DNA from: an uncultured Prevotellaceae bacterium
GTDB taxonomy: Bacteria > Bacteroidota > Bacteroidia > Bacteroidales > Bacteroidaceae
Assembly (NCBI GenBank): GCA_902785945.1
Contig: CADAAR010000008.1
Location: forward strand, 62,001 to 126,000
Reading direction: 5' to 3'
Length of the DNA stretch: 64,000 bases
The notes beneath the pieces were generated by a model that ran no database searches, was not told where the DNA came from, and saw only the letters and a program-made list of their open reading frames with translations. Both the position numbers and the translations under genes were made by a program. Below are positions 50,727-63,899 of this stretch, piece after piece. Numbering within the stretch: the first letter of the stretch is position 1; the number at the start of each line of letters is the position of its first letter.

Positions 50727-52580
50727 ATGAAGGATAAACTGAAACTATTAAGTCCTGCTCTTGTAGTGGCGATGCTGTTAGTGGTCGCCTGTTGCCTGCT
50801 TATTTATGAGCGGGAATTCTTATGGAAAGTGCAGGAGTTGAATCTCTTTTTGGACACGTCGCTGTTCCTGAAACAGCAGATGGTGACCTCAGGTTGGCTG
50901 CTGACGTGGCTAGGCTGTTATTTCACGGAGTTTTTCTATCATCCGGCATTGGGTGTAAGCTTGCTGACGCTGTGGTGGGCTTTGCTGGTGTTCGTCATCT
51001 GGCGCACCTTCCGTATCCCCGTCAAGTGGACAGCTGTGTTGCTGGTACCTCTTGCTGCCGTTGTAATCATGAATGTCGATTTAGGATATTGGGTCTATTA
51101 TCTGAAACTGCGTGGTCATTTCTTTGCAGCTGCGATAGGCACGACTTTAGCTGTTGTCGCCGTGTGGATATTCAGACTACTGCCCGCAAAATATTATCTG
51201 CGTCCCATCTTTATCTTCATCAGCACAGGTGTGCTCTATCCGTTGATAGGCTTTTATGGCTTAATGGCAGCATTGTTGATGGGTGTGCTTGCGTGGCGAG
51301 TGGAGAAACAGACGTTGACCGTCCGCCTAATTGTTTCGATAGTTGCCGTGATTTCCATCGTCTTCTGGCCGTTGTTTTATTATAACTATGTGTTCTGCCA
51401 GACCAATATCCAGAATATATGGTGGACGGGTATCCCTCTGTTTATCGTTGACAAGGAACTATCGGACTACTATATACCTTATTATATATTAGTAGCCTCT
51501 CTGGTCATTCTTGCACTGATGTATGGACAATGGGAAAAGGGTGGAAAGAGGAAAGAGAAAAGTGGAAAGAGAAATGTGCCGGTCCGTTGGGCACTTATCC
51601 ATCTGGTCTTGGTGGCTGTAATGGGCTATGGCGTCTATCACTATTGGTATAAGGATCACAACTTCCACAAGGAGTTCCGTATGCAACAGTGCATAGAGAA
51701 CCTTGACTGGAAAGGTGTTTTGGCAGAAGAAGTCGATGACGACGAAGAACCCAATCGTTCTATCGTCATGATGCGCAATCTTGCACTCTTCCGATTAGGC
51801 CGCCAAGGCAATGAGATGTATCACTATAGGGACGGTTCAAAACCTTGTGATACTCCCGTGCCCATCCGTATGATGCAGGTCGTGGGATACAGTATGTACT
51901 ACAACTACGGTCTCGCCAACTATTGTCATCGCTGGTGTCTGGAACAGGGCGTGGAGTTCGGCTTCCGTGTGGAATATCTGAAATACCTGATGCGTTGTGC
52001 CCTTGTCAACGGTGACTATCAGGAGGCCCGCAAGTATGTCTCACTGCTCAAGCATACCCGTTATCATAAGGCATGGGCAGAGAAATATGAACGTTTCATC
52101 GGTCATCCAGACATGGTGAAGTCCGATGCGGAGTTCTCACCCGTCTGTCGGTTGATGACAAGCGGAGATGTGGTGACTTCTGACAATATGATGGCCGAGA
52201 AGTTTATCATGAACCGGTTCGTCAGGGACCATAGCGATGACAAGCTCTTCAAGGAGATGTCGCTGATAGCAGCTATGTGGCAGAAAGATATCCAGATGTT
52301 CTGGCCCCGGTTCTTCGAGTATGCCAACACGCTTGGAAAAGAGCACATGCCCGTTCACTATCAGGAGGCTGCCTATCTGTATGGCAATCTGGAGCATGAA
52401 GTCGATATCAGCAATATGCCTTTCGACGATCAGGTAAAGAATGACTATAAGGCGTTTATGGATCTTGCCAACAATGCGTCGAGCAACAGTGAGGATGTGA
52501 TGCGTCCCATCTTCTTTGACCGCTTCGGCCATACGTTCTATTACAATTATTTCTTTATCCACGACCTCTACTTATATTAA
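50727..52580 (+). CDS. DUF6057-like polytopic membrane protein
   Basis: This is a 617-residue protein. The first half has about nine membrane helices (for example LVVAMLLVVACCLLIY, ALGVSLLTLWWALLVFVIW, FIFISTGVLYPLIGFYGLMA). At about residues 268-285 a very basic stretch WEKGGKRKEKSGKRNVP interrupts two helices; its DNA is a GGAAAGA-type purine repeat. The second half (about 310-617) is soluble and helical, TPR-like (CIENLDWKGVLAEE, FRVEYLKYLMRCALVNGDYQ), and probably periplasmic. The family is known only as a domain of unknown function in Bacteroidales, often next to a CotH-like kinase and a WD40-like lipoprotein as here. It starts a three-gene cassette with 30-bp and 0-bp gaps. Confidence 0.7.
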   Translation: MKDKLKLLSPALVVAMLLVVACCLLIYEREFLWKVQELNLFLDTSLFLKQQMVTSGWLLTWLGCYFTEFFYHPALGVSLLTLWWALLVFVIWRTFRIPVKWTAVLLVPLAAVVIMNVDLGYWVYYLKLRGHFFAAAIGTTLAVVAVWIFRLLPAKYYLRPIFIFISTGVLYPLIGFYGLMAALLMGVLAWRVEKQTLTVRLIVSIVAVISIVFWPLFYYNYVFCQTNIQNIWWTGIPLFIVDKELSDYYIPYYILVASLVILALMYGQWEKGGKRKEKSGKRNVPVRWALIHLVLVAVMGYGVYHYWYKDHNFHKEFRMQQCIENLDWKGVLAEEVDDDEEPNRSIVMMRNLALFRLGRQGNEMYHYRDGSKPCDTPVPIRMMQVVGYSMYYNYGLANYCHRWCLEQGVEFGFRVEYLKYLMRCALVNGDYQEARKYVSLLKHTRYHKAWAEKYERFIGHPDMVKSDAEFSPVCRLMTSGDVVTSDNMMAEKFIMNRFVRDHSDDKLFKEMSLIAAMWQKDIQMFWPRFFEYANTLGKEHMPVHYQEAAYLYGNLEHEVDISNMPFDDQVKNDYKAFMDLANNASSNSEDVMRPIFFDRFGHTFYYNYFFIHDLYLY

Positions 52581-52610
52581 TTAATAATTCATAATGCATA
52601 ATTAATAATT

Positions 52611-54122
52611 ATGATTACCAAGATATACAAATTTCTCTTTCCTCTCTCCTCTTTCCTCTTCTTCGCCTGTCATAACGCCTCGGTGCCAACACAGTTCACC
52701 GACATCAAGAAGGCGCCCCAAATCTATCCCGACTATGTCGACGTGACGATACCCGTCAATATCGCCCCTCTGACCTTCGAACTCGAGGACTCCTGCGATG
52801 AGATCGTGGCGCGTTTTTCTGCAGGCGATCACCAGCTGGTTTGTGGCGGCGAGGCTGTACAGCCGGCGATGGACGACTGGCGTGAACTGGTCAATAAGGC
52901 CGTCGGAAAGGATATCAATGTCGAGGTGTTTATCCGTCTCGGCGAGGAATGGTGGCGATATAAACCCTTCCATATCACCGTTTCTGCCGACAGCATCGAT
53001 TCCTATCTCAGCTACCGACTCATCTCGCCCAGTTATGTGGCTTATGAGGAGCTGACTCTGAATCAGCGTTGTCTGGAGAACTACGATGAGCAGGTGATGG
53101 TGAACAATATGCTCTGTGGTGAGGAAATCAAGGGACAGTGTGTCAATTGTCATAACTACCAGCAGTATAATCCCCGTCGCATGCAGTTTCACGCCCGTCA
53201 GTATCAGGGAGGTACTGTGATTGCCTACGACGGTCATCTGCGTAAGATCAACATGCGCAACGACTCTATTCTCTCGGCGGGTGTCTATCCCGCCTGGCAT
53301 CCCTGGCTTCCGCTGATTGTCTATTCCACCAATAAGACCAGTCAGAGCTTCCACACGCGGAACTCCAACCGCATCGAGGTGTTCGATGCCGTGAGCGACT
53401 TGATTGCCTATGATGTGAATAAGAACGAGATCACCAATATCGAGAACGCGGAGGATGAGTTCGAGGTGTTTCCTTGTTGGGCACCTGACGGCAAGACGGT
53501 TTACTATTGCAGCGCCCATTTCGAGTTCCGCGATACGGTGGAGCATAGTGTTGAGGTAATCAGCAGGTACAAGGAAGTGAAATACAATATCTATAAAAAG
53601 TCGTTTGATCCTGACACTTATCAGTTCGGCCCCCGTGAACTGGTGTTTGCGGTTGACAGTCTGGACAAGAGTGCAACCTTGCCGCGTGTGTCACCCGACG
53701 GGCGCTACCTCATGTTCACCCTGGGCAATTATGGCGTCTTCCATATCTGGCATCGTGAGGCCGATCTATGGCTGATGGATCTCACCAATGGTGAGGTAAG
53801 GCCGATGGATGAGATCAATTCGCCGGAAACAGAGAGTTTCCACAATTGGTCGAGCAACGGCCGATGGGTAGTCTTCAGCAGCCGTCGCGATGATGGCAGC
53901 TATACCCGTCCGTTCTTTGCGCATATTGATGCCAACGGCAAGGGCAGCAAACCTTTCGAACTGCCGCAGGCCGATCCCGACTACCACCGTCAGTTCCTGA
54001 AGTGCTATAACATCCCTGAGTTCATGCGTGGACCTGTGGAGATTTCGCCTCAGACGTTTGCCAGTGTGCTGAAGGCTAGCGACGGCGAGTCCGTAAAGTA
54101 TGTTCCGAAGCTGAGTAAATAA
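52611..54122 (+). CDS. WD40/PD40-like beta-propeller lipoprotein with CXXCH motif
   Basis: This is a 503-residue protein. The signal peptide is encoded by a polypyrimidine tract (KFLFPLSSFLFFAC, Cys as lipid anchor). A beta-sandwich lies at about 40-150. At residues 177-181 is a CVNCH motif (Cys177, Cys180, His181), the signature for covalent c-type haem. A propeller with PD40-like blades follows (GVYPAWHPWLPLIVYSTNKT, FEVFPCWAPDGKTVYYCSAH, ATLPRVSPDGRYLMFTLGNY, FHNWSSNGRWVVFSSRRDDG). Related proteins are often auto-annotated as cytochrome c biosynthesis or TolB-like proteins. It lies between the DUF6057 and CotH genes; its stop codon is immediately followed by the ATG of cotH. Role unknown. 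Confidence 0.72.
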   Translation: MITKIYKFLFPLSSFLFFACHNASVPTQFTDIKKAPQIYPDYVDVTIPVNIAPLTFELEDSCDEIVARFSAGDHQLVCGGEAVQPAMDDWRELVNKAVGKDINVEVFIRLGEEWWRYKPFHITVSADSIDSYLSYRLISPSYVAYEELTLNQRCLENYDEQVMVNNMLCGEEIKGQCVNCHNYQQYNPRRMQFHARQYQGGTVIAYDGHLRKINMRNDSILSAGVYPAWHPWLPLIVYSTNKTSQSFHTRNSNRIEVFDAVSDLIAYDVNKNEITNIENAEDEFEVFPCWAPDGKTVYYCSAHFEFRDTVEHSVEVISRYKEVKYNIYKKSFDPDTYQFGPRELVFAVDSLDKSATLPRVSPDGRYLMFTLGNYGVFHIWHREADLWLMDLTNGEVRPMDEINSPETESFHNWSSNGRWVVFSSRRDDGSYTRPFFAHIDANGKGSKPFELPQADPDYHRQFLKCYNIPEFMRGPVEISPQTFASVLKASDGESVKYVPKLSK

Positions 54123-59062
<4,940 letters not shown>

Positions 59063-59140
59063 TTAAGAAAAAGAGTTATAATGTTTAAGAAAGTGGCAGA
59101 CTTTGCTAAAAAAGTTCAAGGCTATTCTTATTTTTTTGTT

Positions 59141-59148
59141 TAACTTTG
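59141..59148 (+). promoter_or_regulatory. -7 box of the GH130 operon
   Basis: TAACTTTG, 24 nt before the ATG. No clear -33. The region from 58994 to 59140 between the divergent genes is AT-rich, with no further structure I can name. Confidence 0.6.
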
Positions 59149-59172
59149 CAGCGGATTAAACAAACAATAATT

Positions 59173-60333
59173 ATGACTGATTTTGAAAAGAAAGTTGCAG
59201 CCTTGCGTCAGCATCATGAAGAACTGCTGAGCCGGAAGAATGAACCCATCGCATGGGGAAATGGTATCTACGAGAAGTACAAATATCCTGTTGTGACTGC
59301 CGAACATGTGCCCTTGGAGTGGAAATACGACTTCAACGAGCAGGATAACCCTTACCTGATGCAGCGCATCATGTGTAATGCTGCTCTGAATGCCGGTGCC
59401 ATCAAGTGGAAAGGCAAGTATTGTCTGATAGTCCGTGTGGAGGGTGCCGACAGAAAGAGTTACTTTGCTGTGGCCGAGAGTCCCAACGGCATCGACAACT
59501 TCCGTTTCTGGGAAGAACCCATCACCATGCCCGACGACGTGATTCCTGCCACGAACATCTATGATATGCGCATCACCCAGCACGAGGACGGCTGGATCTA
59601 TGGTGTGTTCTGTGCCGAGCGTCACGATGACTCAGAGCCGGGTAACCTCTCTGCCGCTACGGCTACAGCAGGCATCGCTCGTACCAAGGATTTGAAGACC
59701 TGGGAGCGACTGCCGGATCTGAAAACCAAGAGCCAGCAGCGTAACGTCGTGCTTCATCCTGAGTTCGTCAATGGGAAGTACGCCTTCTATACCCGTCCGC
59801 AGGATGGCTTCATCGACACGGGTTCAGGTGGCGGCATCGGTTGGGCGCTGGTCGACGATATCACCCATGCCGAGGTGAAGGAGGAGACAATCATCAATGC
59901 CCGTCACTATCATACCATCACTGAGGTGAAGAACGGCGAGGGCCCGCATCCCATCAAGACCGCTAAGGGCTGGCTGCATCTGGCGCATGGTGTGCGTGGA
60001 ACGGCCGATGGTTTGCGTTACGTATTATATATGTATATGACGGAGCTGGATGATCCCACAAAGGTCATCGCTCAGCCCGGCGGTTATTTCCTCGTGCCCG
60101 AAGGTAACGAGTATCTGGGCGATGTGATGAACGTGGCTTTCTCGAATGGTTGGATTGCTGATGAGGATGGAAAGGTGTTTATCTATTATGCTACGGCAGA
60201 TACCCGTATGCATGTGGCTACCTCGACCATCGACCGCCTCATCGACTACTGCATGAACACGCCCGAGGACGGTCTGACCACAGCTGCCTCTGTAGAGACC
60301 ATTAAGAAACTCATCGCCAAGAACCGGGGGTGA
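59173..60333 (+). CDS. GH130 4-O-beta-D-mannosyl-D-glucose phosphorylase
   Basis: The protein is 386 residues from the ATG at 59173; an upstream in-frame ATG at 59146 lies in the -7 box. There is no signal peptide, so it is cytoplasmic. The sequence follows the GH130_1 enzymes (such as the Bacteroides fragilis phosphorylase) throughout: NAGAIKWKGKYCLIVRVEGA, FAVAESPNGIDNFRFWEEP, TNIYDMRITQHEDGWIYGVF, QQRNVVLHPEF and GFIDTGSGGGIGWALVDDI. The catalytic Asp131 (IYDMR) is at the same residue number as in the B. fragilis enzyme (from memory). It converts mannosyl-glucose plus phosphate to mannose-1-phosphate and glucose, the last step of mannan breakdown. It is followed by a GH2-like gene after 10 bp and by a mannose-6-phosphate isomerase gene. 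Confidence 0.95.
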   Translation: MTDFEKKVAALRQHHEELLSRKNEPIAWGNGIYEKYKYPVVTAEHVPLEWKYDFNEQDNPYLMQRIMCNAALNAGAIKWKGKYCLIVRVEGADRKSYFAVAESPNGIDNFRFWEEPITMPDDVIPATNIYDMRITQHEDGWIYGVFCAERHDDSEPGNLSAATATAGIARTKDLKTWERLPDLKTKSQQRNVVLHPEFVNGKYAFYTRPQDGFIDTGSGGGIGWALVDDITHAEVKEETIINARHYHTITEVKNGEGPHPIKTAKGWLHLAHGVRGTADGLRYVLYMYMTELDDPTKVIAQPGGYFLVPEGNEYLGDVMNVAFSNGWIADEDGKVFIYYATADTRMHVATSTIDRLIDYCMNTPEDGLTTAASVETIKKLIAKNRG

Positions 60334-60343
60334 ACGATTCCAT

Positions 60344-62908
60344 ATGAGAAAGGCTCTTATCATACTTTGCTGCCTGCTATGCCTGCATGCTTGGGCTGAT
60401 AATACGGTCATCAGTCTGGCTGGTCAATGGCGTTTTGCCCTCGACCCTGATGGCACGATGACGGCGGCATCGCCTTTCTCCGATGTGGTGACCCTACCTG
60501 GCACCACCGATACGAACCGGAAAGGAACGCCCCTGAAGCGTTTCGACGAGACCACCCACCTGAGCCGTCGCTATGCCTACAAGGGAAAGGCATGGTATAG
60601 TCGTGAGATAGACATCCCACAGGACTGGGCGGGCAAATCTGTCGAACTCCTGTTGGAACGTACCAAGTACACGGAAGTCTATATAGACGGAACGTTCGTT
60701 TGCAGCAATAACGACATATCGACCCCGCAGCTTTATACCCTTCCTCAATCTTTGGCTCCAGGCCGACATACGCTCACCATCATGGTCGATAATGGTAGCC
60801 ATATTCCCGAACAACTCTATGCCAGCAGTCATGCCTGCACAGAAGATACCCAGACCAACTGGAACGGCATTATCGGAAAGATAGAACTGAGAGTTGAGAG
60901 TGGAGAGCTTGCTACCGCTGTGGAAGATTCCTGCGGAGCGGTAGCAAATTCTTGCGTCCCTTCGGTAGCAAGCGGCAAAGCCGAGTCTTCACTCTTCACT
61001 CTTCACTCTTCATTCTATCAAAACGGTCACCGCATCTTCCTGCGCGGCAAGCACGATGCCTGTGTTTGGCCGCTGACGGGTCATGTGCCTATGGACTTCG
61101 CCTCGTGGTTCGGCTATCTGCAACGTTGTGCAGACTATGGCCTCAATCACGTGCGCTTTCATAGCTGGTGCCCGCCTGAAGCCGCCTTTGCCGCTGCCGA
61201 CTCGCTGAACATCATCCTGCAACCAGAGCTGCCTTTCTGGGGCGACTTCAACGAAAAAGACAGTGTGCTGATGACCTTCCTGCACAAAGAAGGTGTGAAC
61301 ATTCTGCGTTGGTACGGTCATCACCGCTCGTTCCGTATGTTTGCTCTGGGTAATGAGCTTTGGGGTAGCATCGACAAGATGAAAGCGTTTGTCGATGACT
61401 TCCGCAGCATCGCTCCCGACAAGCTCTACACCCTTGGCTCAAACTATTATCTGGGCTATCAAGGAGTAAAGCCTGGCATGGATTATTTCACCACATGTAG
61501 GGTGGGGGGAGAAGCTTGGGGCAGCTACGATACCCATACGCGCGGCTCTTTCTCGTTTGCCGATGCCTTCGACGGAGGCATGATTAATCACTTCCGACCC
61601 AATGCGAAGCAGAACTTCGAAGAAGGCTGTTCACGGAGCAGTGTTCCCGTCATCAGTCACGAGACGGCACAATTCCAAATTTATCCTGACTATAACGAAA
61701 TCGGGAAATACACCGGTGTACTACGCCCTTGCAATATGGAGGTGTTCCGTCAGCGACTTGTCGATGCAGGTATGGCCGATCAGGCCGAAGCCTTTCATCG
61801 CGCCAGTGGCCGATGGGCGTATCTGCTTTATAAGCAGGATATCGAGATGGATCTCCGCACCCCCAATATGGCAGGCTTCCAACTGCTCGACCTTCAGGAC
61901 TATCCCGGACAGGGGTCGGCCTACGTGGGCATACTCGACGCTTTCATGGACTCCAAGGGCATCTGTACGCAGCGCGAGTGGCGGCAGTTCTGTTCACCCG
62001 TCGTGCCGCTGCTGGTAAGCGATGCCTATTGCTTTACCTTTAGCGAGGGTATTCACGGAAAAATACAAGTGGCCAACTATAGCGGTGGCTCACTACAAAA
62101 TAATAAGGTAAGATGGGCGTGTGCAGGACAGCAGGGCGAACTGAGCATCCCCGATGGCGAAGGCCTACTCGATGCCGGTGCCCTAGACATCGACCTGAAG
62201 CACTTGAAACAGGCCACACATCTTGTGTTGACGCTGCATATCAATGACTATCAGAACAGCTATGACCTGTGGGCCTATCCCGACGATGTGAAGCTGAACA
62301 AGAAAGGCATCGTGATGGCCAGTAGTCTGACCGACGACGTTGTCAGCAAGCTGCAAAAAGGAGCCAAGGTGCTGCTGACGCCTGACTCAACGGATTTGTG
62401 CGTGGGCGGACTGTTCCAGACCGACTACTGGAACTACCGGATGTTCAAGACGATCTCTGAAAACAATAAAAAACCAGTGTCGCCTGGCACGCTTGGTCTG
62501 CTCTGCGATCCCAGCCACCCGCTGTTCAGCGATTTTCCCACCTTCGAGCATACATCGTGGCAGTGGTTCCCCGTGGTGAAGGCAAGCCATCCCTTCATTC
62601 TCGATCACACCAACAAGAACTACCGTCCGATAGTACAGGTCATCGACAATATTGAGCGCAACCACAAGCTGGGTCTTGTCTTCGAGTTCCAAGTGGGTAA
62701 GGGCCGCCTGCTCATCGTCATGAGCGATTTGGAACAGGCAGCCCGCTATCCCGAAGGTCGGCAGTTCTATGCCAGTGTGCTTAACTATATGCACTCTAAA
62801 GACTTTGCTCCTGCCACAGCCATCACCGCCGATCAGCTTCGTATGCTCTTCACAACCAAGGTGAACGAGACACAAATGGAAGAATTAAACAATATTTCAC
62901 CATATTAA
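60344..62908 (+). CDS. GH2-like secreted glycosidase with an in-frame repeat in place of a beta-domain
   Basis: This is an 854-residue protein with a signal peptide (LLCLHAWADN). The N-terminal GH2 sugar-binding jelly-roll (LAGQWRFALDPDGT, KAWYSREIDIPQDWAGKSVE) runs to IIGKIEL (about residue 182). Normally an Ig-like GH2 domain would follow. Here there is a linker of about 44 residues encoded by an inverted-repeat element, then directly the barrel (YQNGHRIFLRGKHDACVWPL, HVRFHSWCPPEAAFAAADSL). The candidate acid/base is Glu338 (LGNELWG) and the candidate nucleophile Glu440 (VISHETAQFQ). A C-terminal domain resembles a glutamine-amidotransferase-like fold (KGAKVLLTPDSTDLCVGGLF). The substrate is unknown; context suggests beta-mannosides or beta-galactosides. 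Whether the altered domain order permits activity is unclear. Confidence 0.75.
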   Translation: MRKALIILCCLLCLHAWADNTVISLAGQWRFALDPDGTMTAASPFSDVVTLPGTTDTNRKGTPLKRFDETTHLSRRYAYKGKAWYSREIDIPQDWAGKSVELLLERTKYTEVYIDGTFVCSNNDISTPQLYTLPQSLAPGRHTLTIMVDNGSHIPEQLYASSHACTEDTQTNWNGIIGKIELRVESGELATAVEDSCGAVANSCVPSVASGKAESSLFTLHSSFYQNGHRIFLRGKHDACVWPLTGHVPMDFASWFGYLQRCADYGLNHVRFHSWCPPEAAFAAADSLNIILQPELPFWGDFNEKDSVLMTFLHKEGVNILRWYGHHRSFRMFALGNELWGSIDKMKAFVDDFRSIAPDKLYTLGSNYYLGYQGVKPGMDYFTTCRVGGEAWGSYDTHTRGSFSFADAFDGGMINHFRPNAKQNFEEGCSRSSVPVISHETAQFQIYPDYNEIGKYTGVLRPCNMEVFRQRLVDAGMADQAEAFHRASGRWAYLLYKQDIEMDLRTPNMAGFQLLDLQDYPGQGSAYVGILDAFMDSKGICTQREWRQFCSPVVPLLVSDAYCFTFSEGIHGKIQVANYSGGSLQNNKVRWACAGQQGELSIPDGEGLLDAGALDIDLKHLKQATHLVLTLHINDYQNSYDLWAYPDDVKLNKKGIVMASSLTDDVVSKLQKGAKVLLTPDSTDLCVGGLFQTDYWNYRMFKTISENNKKPVSPGTLGLLCDPSHPLFSDFPTFEHTSWQWFPVVKASHPFILDHTNKNYRPIVQVIDNIERNHKLGLVFEFQVGKGRLLIVMSDLEQAARYPEGRQFYASVLNYMHSKDFAPATAITADQLRMLFTTKVNETQMEELNNISPY
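60887..61017. repeat. Inverted-repeat element inserted in frame within a coding region
   Basis: An outer purine-rich arm (CTGAGAGTTGAGAGTGGAGA from 60887) faces a pyrimidine arm of CTTCACT units (60988-61017). A perfect 11-bp inner pair is GCTTGCTACCG (60907-60917) and CGGTAGCAAGC (60963-60973). The length of about 131 bp and this symmetry resemble a MITE or REP-type element. It keeps the reading frame open. Confidence 0.75.
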
Positions 62909-62911
62909 AAG

Positions 62912-63889
62912 ATGAAACCATACAAATTTCAACCGTATCTGAAGACCACTATTTGGGGTGGCTATCAGATTGCGCCCTTCAAGGGTATTTTCAATGCGCA
63001 GCCCAATGTGGGTGAGAGCTGGGAAATCAGTGGCGTACCCGGACATGAGAGTGTGGCCGTGAACCGAGGACTGATTGATGATGTCGATGAGGGACTGACG
63101 CTCGTTGAACTGATCGACAAGTACAAGGGACTGCTCGTCGGACAGAAGATTTATAAGAAGTTTGGCAACAAGTTCCCCCTGTTGGTAAAGTTCATCGACT
63201 CACGTCAGGATTTGTCCGTACAGGTGCACCCCGACGACAAGTTGGCGATGGAGCGTCATGGCTGTACTGGTAAGACGGAGATGTGGTACATCATCAAGAG
63301 CGATGTGGGGTCGAGAATCTATGCCGGTCTTTCTAAGAGCATCACGCCTGATGACTATGAGCGTCTGGCCACTGCTGAACCCCAGAACGGGCGTTCACCC
63401 ATGCAGGACGTCATTGCCACCCACGAGGCGCATGAGGGCGATCTTTATTTCCTGCCAGCTGGTCGACTGCATGCCATTGGCGCAGGCAACTTCTTGGCAG
63501 AAATCCAACAGACCAGCGACATCACCTATCGTGTCTACGATTTCGGTCGTAAGGACGAGCACGGTAATCCGCGCGAGCTGCATATTGAGCAGGCCAAGGA
63601 TGCCATCGACTATCAGGTTTGGCCCGCTTACCGCACCTCCTACGACAGCACCAAGCCCGTTTCACAGCTCATCAACTGTCCGCATTTCGTGGTGCATCGC
63701 GTGGTCGTACAGGTAGCCCAGCAGATCGACTTCCATTGCGATTCGTTCGTCATCGTGGTCTGTCTGTGGGGCAATGCCAATATCAACGGCATCGATATCC
63801 GTCAGGGCGAAACCATCCTCGTGCCTGCCAGTGAGAACATTCTCTATATCTTCGGCAACGCTACGTTCTTGACGGCCACAATGCCGTGA
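62912..63889 (+). CDS. manA: Class I mannose-6-phosphate isomerase
   Basis: This 325-residue cytoplasmic enzyme is of the short type I form common in Firmicutes and Bacteroidetes. The zinc ligands are visible: His106 in QVHPDD, Glu123 in KTEMWYI and His187 in GRLHAIGAG. The start KPYKFQPYLKTTIWGGYQIA is also typical. It interconverts mannose-6-phosphate and fructose-6-phosphate and so feeds mannose freed by the GH130 and GH2 products into glycolysis. A phosphomannomutase would still be needed for mannose-1-phosphate and is not in this window. The gene starts 3 bp after the GH2-like stop, so these three genes form an operon. Confidence 0.95.
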   Translation: MKPYKFQPYLKTTIWGGYQIAPFKGIFNAQPNVGESWEISGVPGHESVAVNRGLIDDVDEGLTLVELIDKYKGLLVGQKIYKKFGNKFPLLVKFIDSRQDLSVQVHPDDKLAMERHGCTGKTEMWYIIKSDVGSRIYAGLSKSITPDDYERLATAEPQNGRSPMQDVIATHEAHEGDLYFLPAGRLHAIGAGNFLAEIQQTSDITYRVYDFGRKDEHGNPRELHIEQAKDAIDYQVWPAYRTSYDSTKPVSQLINCPHFVVHRVVVQVAQQIDFHCDSFVIVVCLWGNANINGIDIRQGETILVPASENILYIFGNATFLTATMP

Positions 63890-63899
63890 TAGTTGAAAC

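Noticed and set aside
52602..53546. 314-codon open frame antisense to the CXXCH lipoprotein gene
   Set aside because: It fully overlaps a gene with signal peptide and propeller motifs; the antisense composition is His/Ile-rich and featureless.
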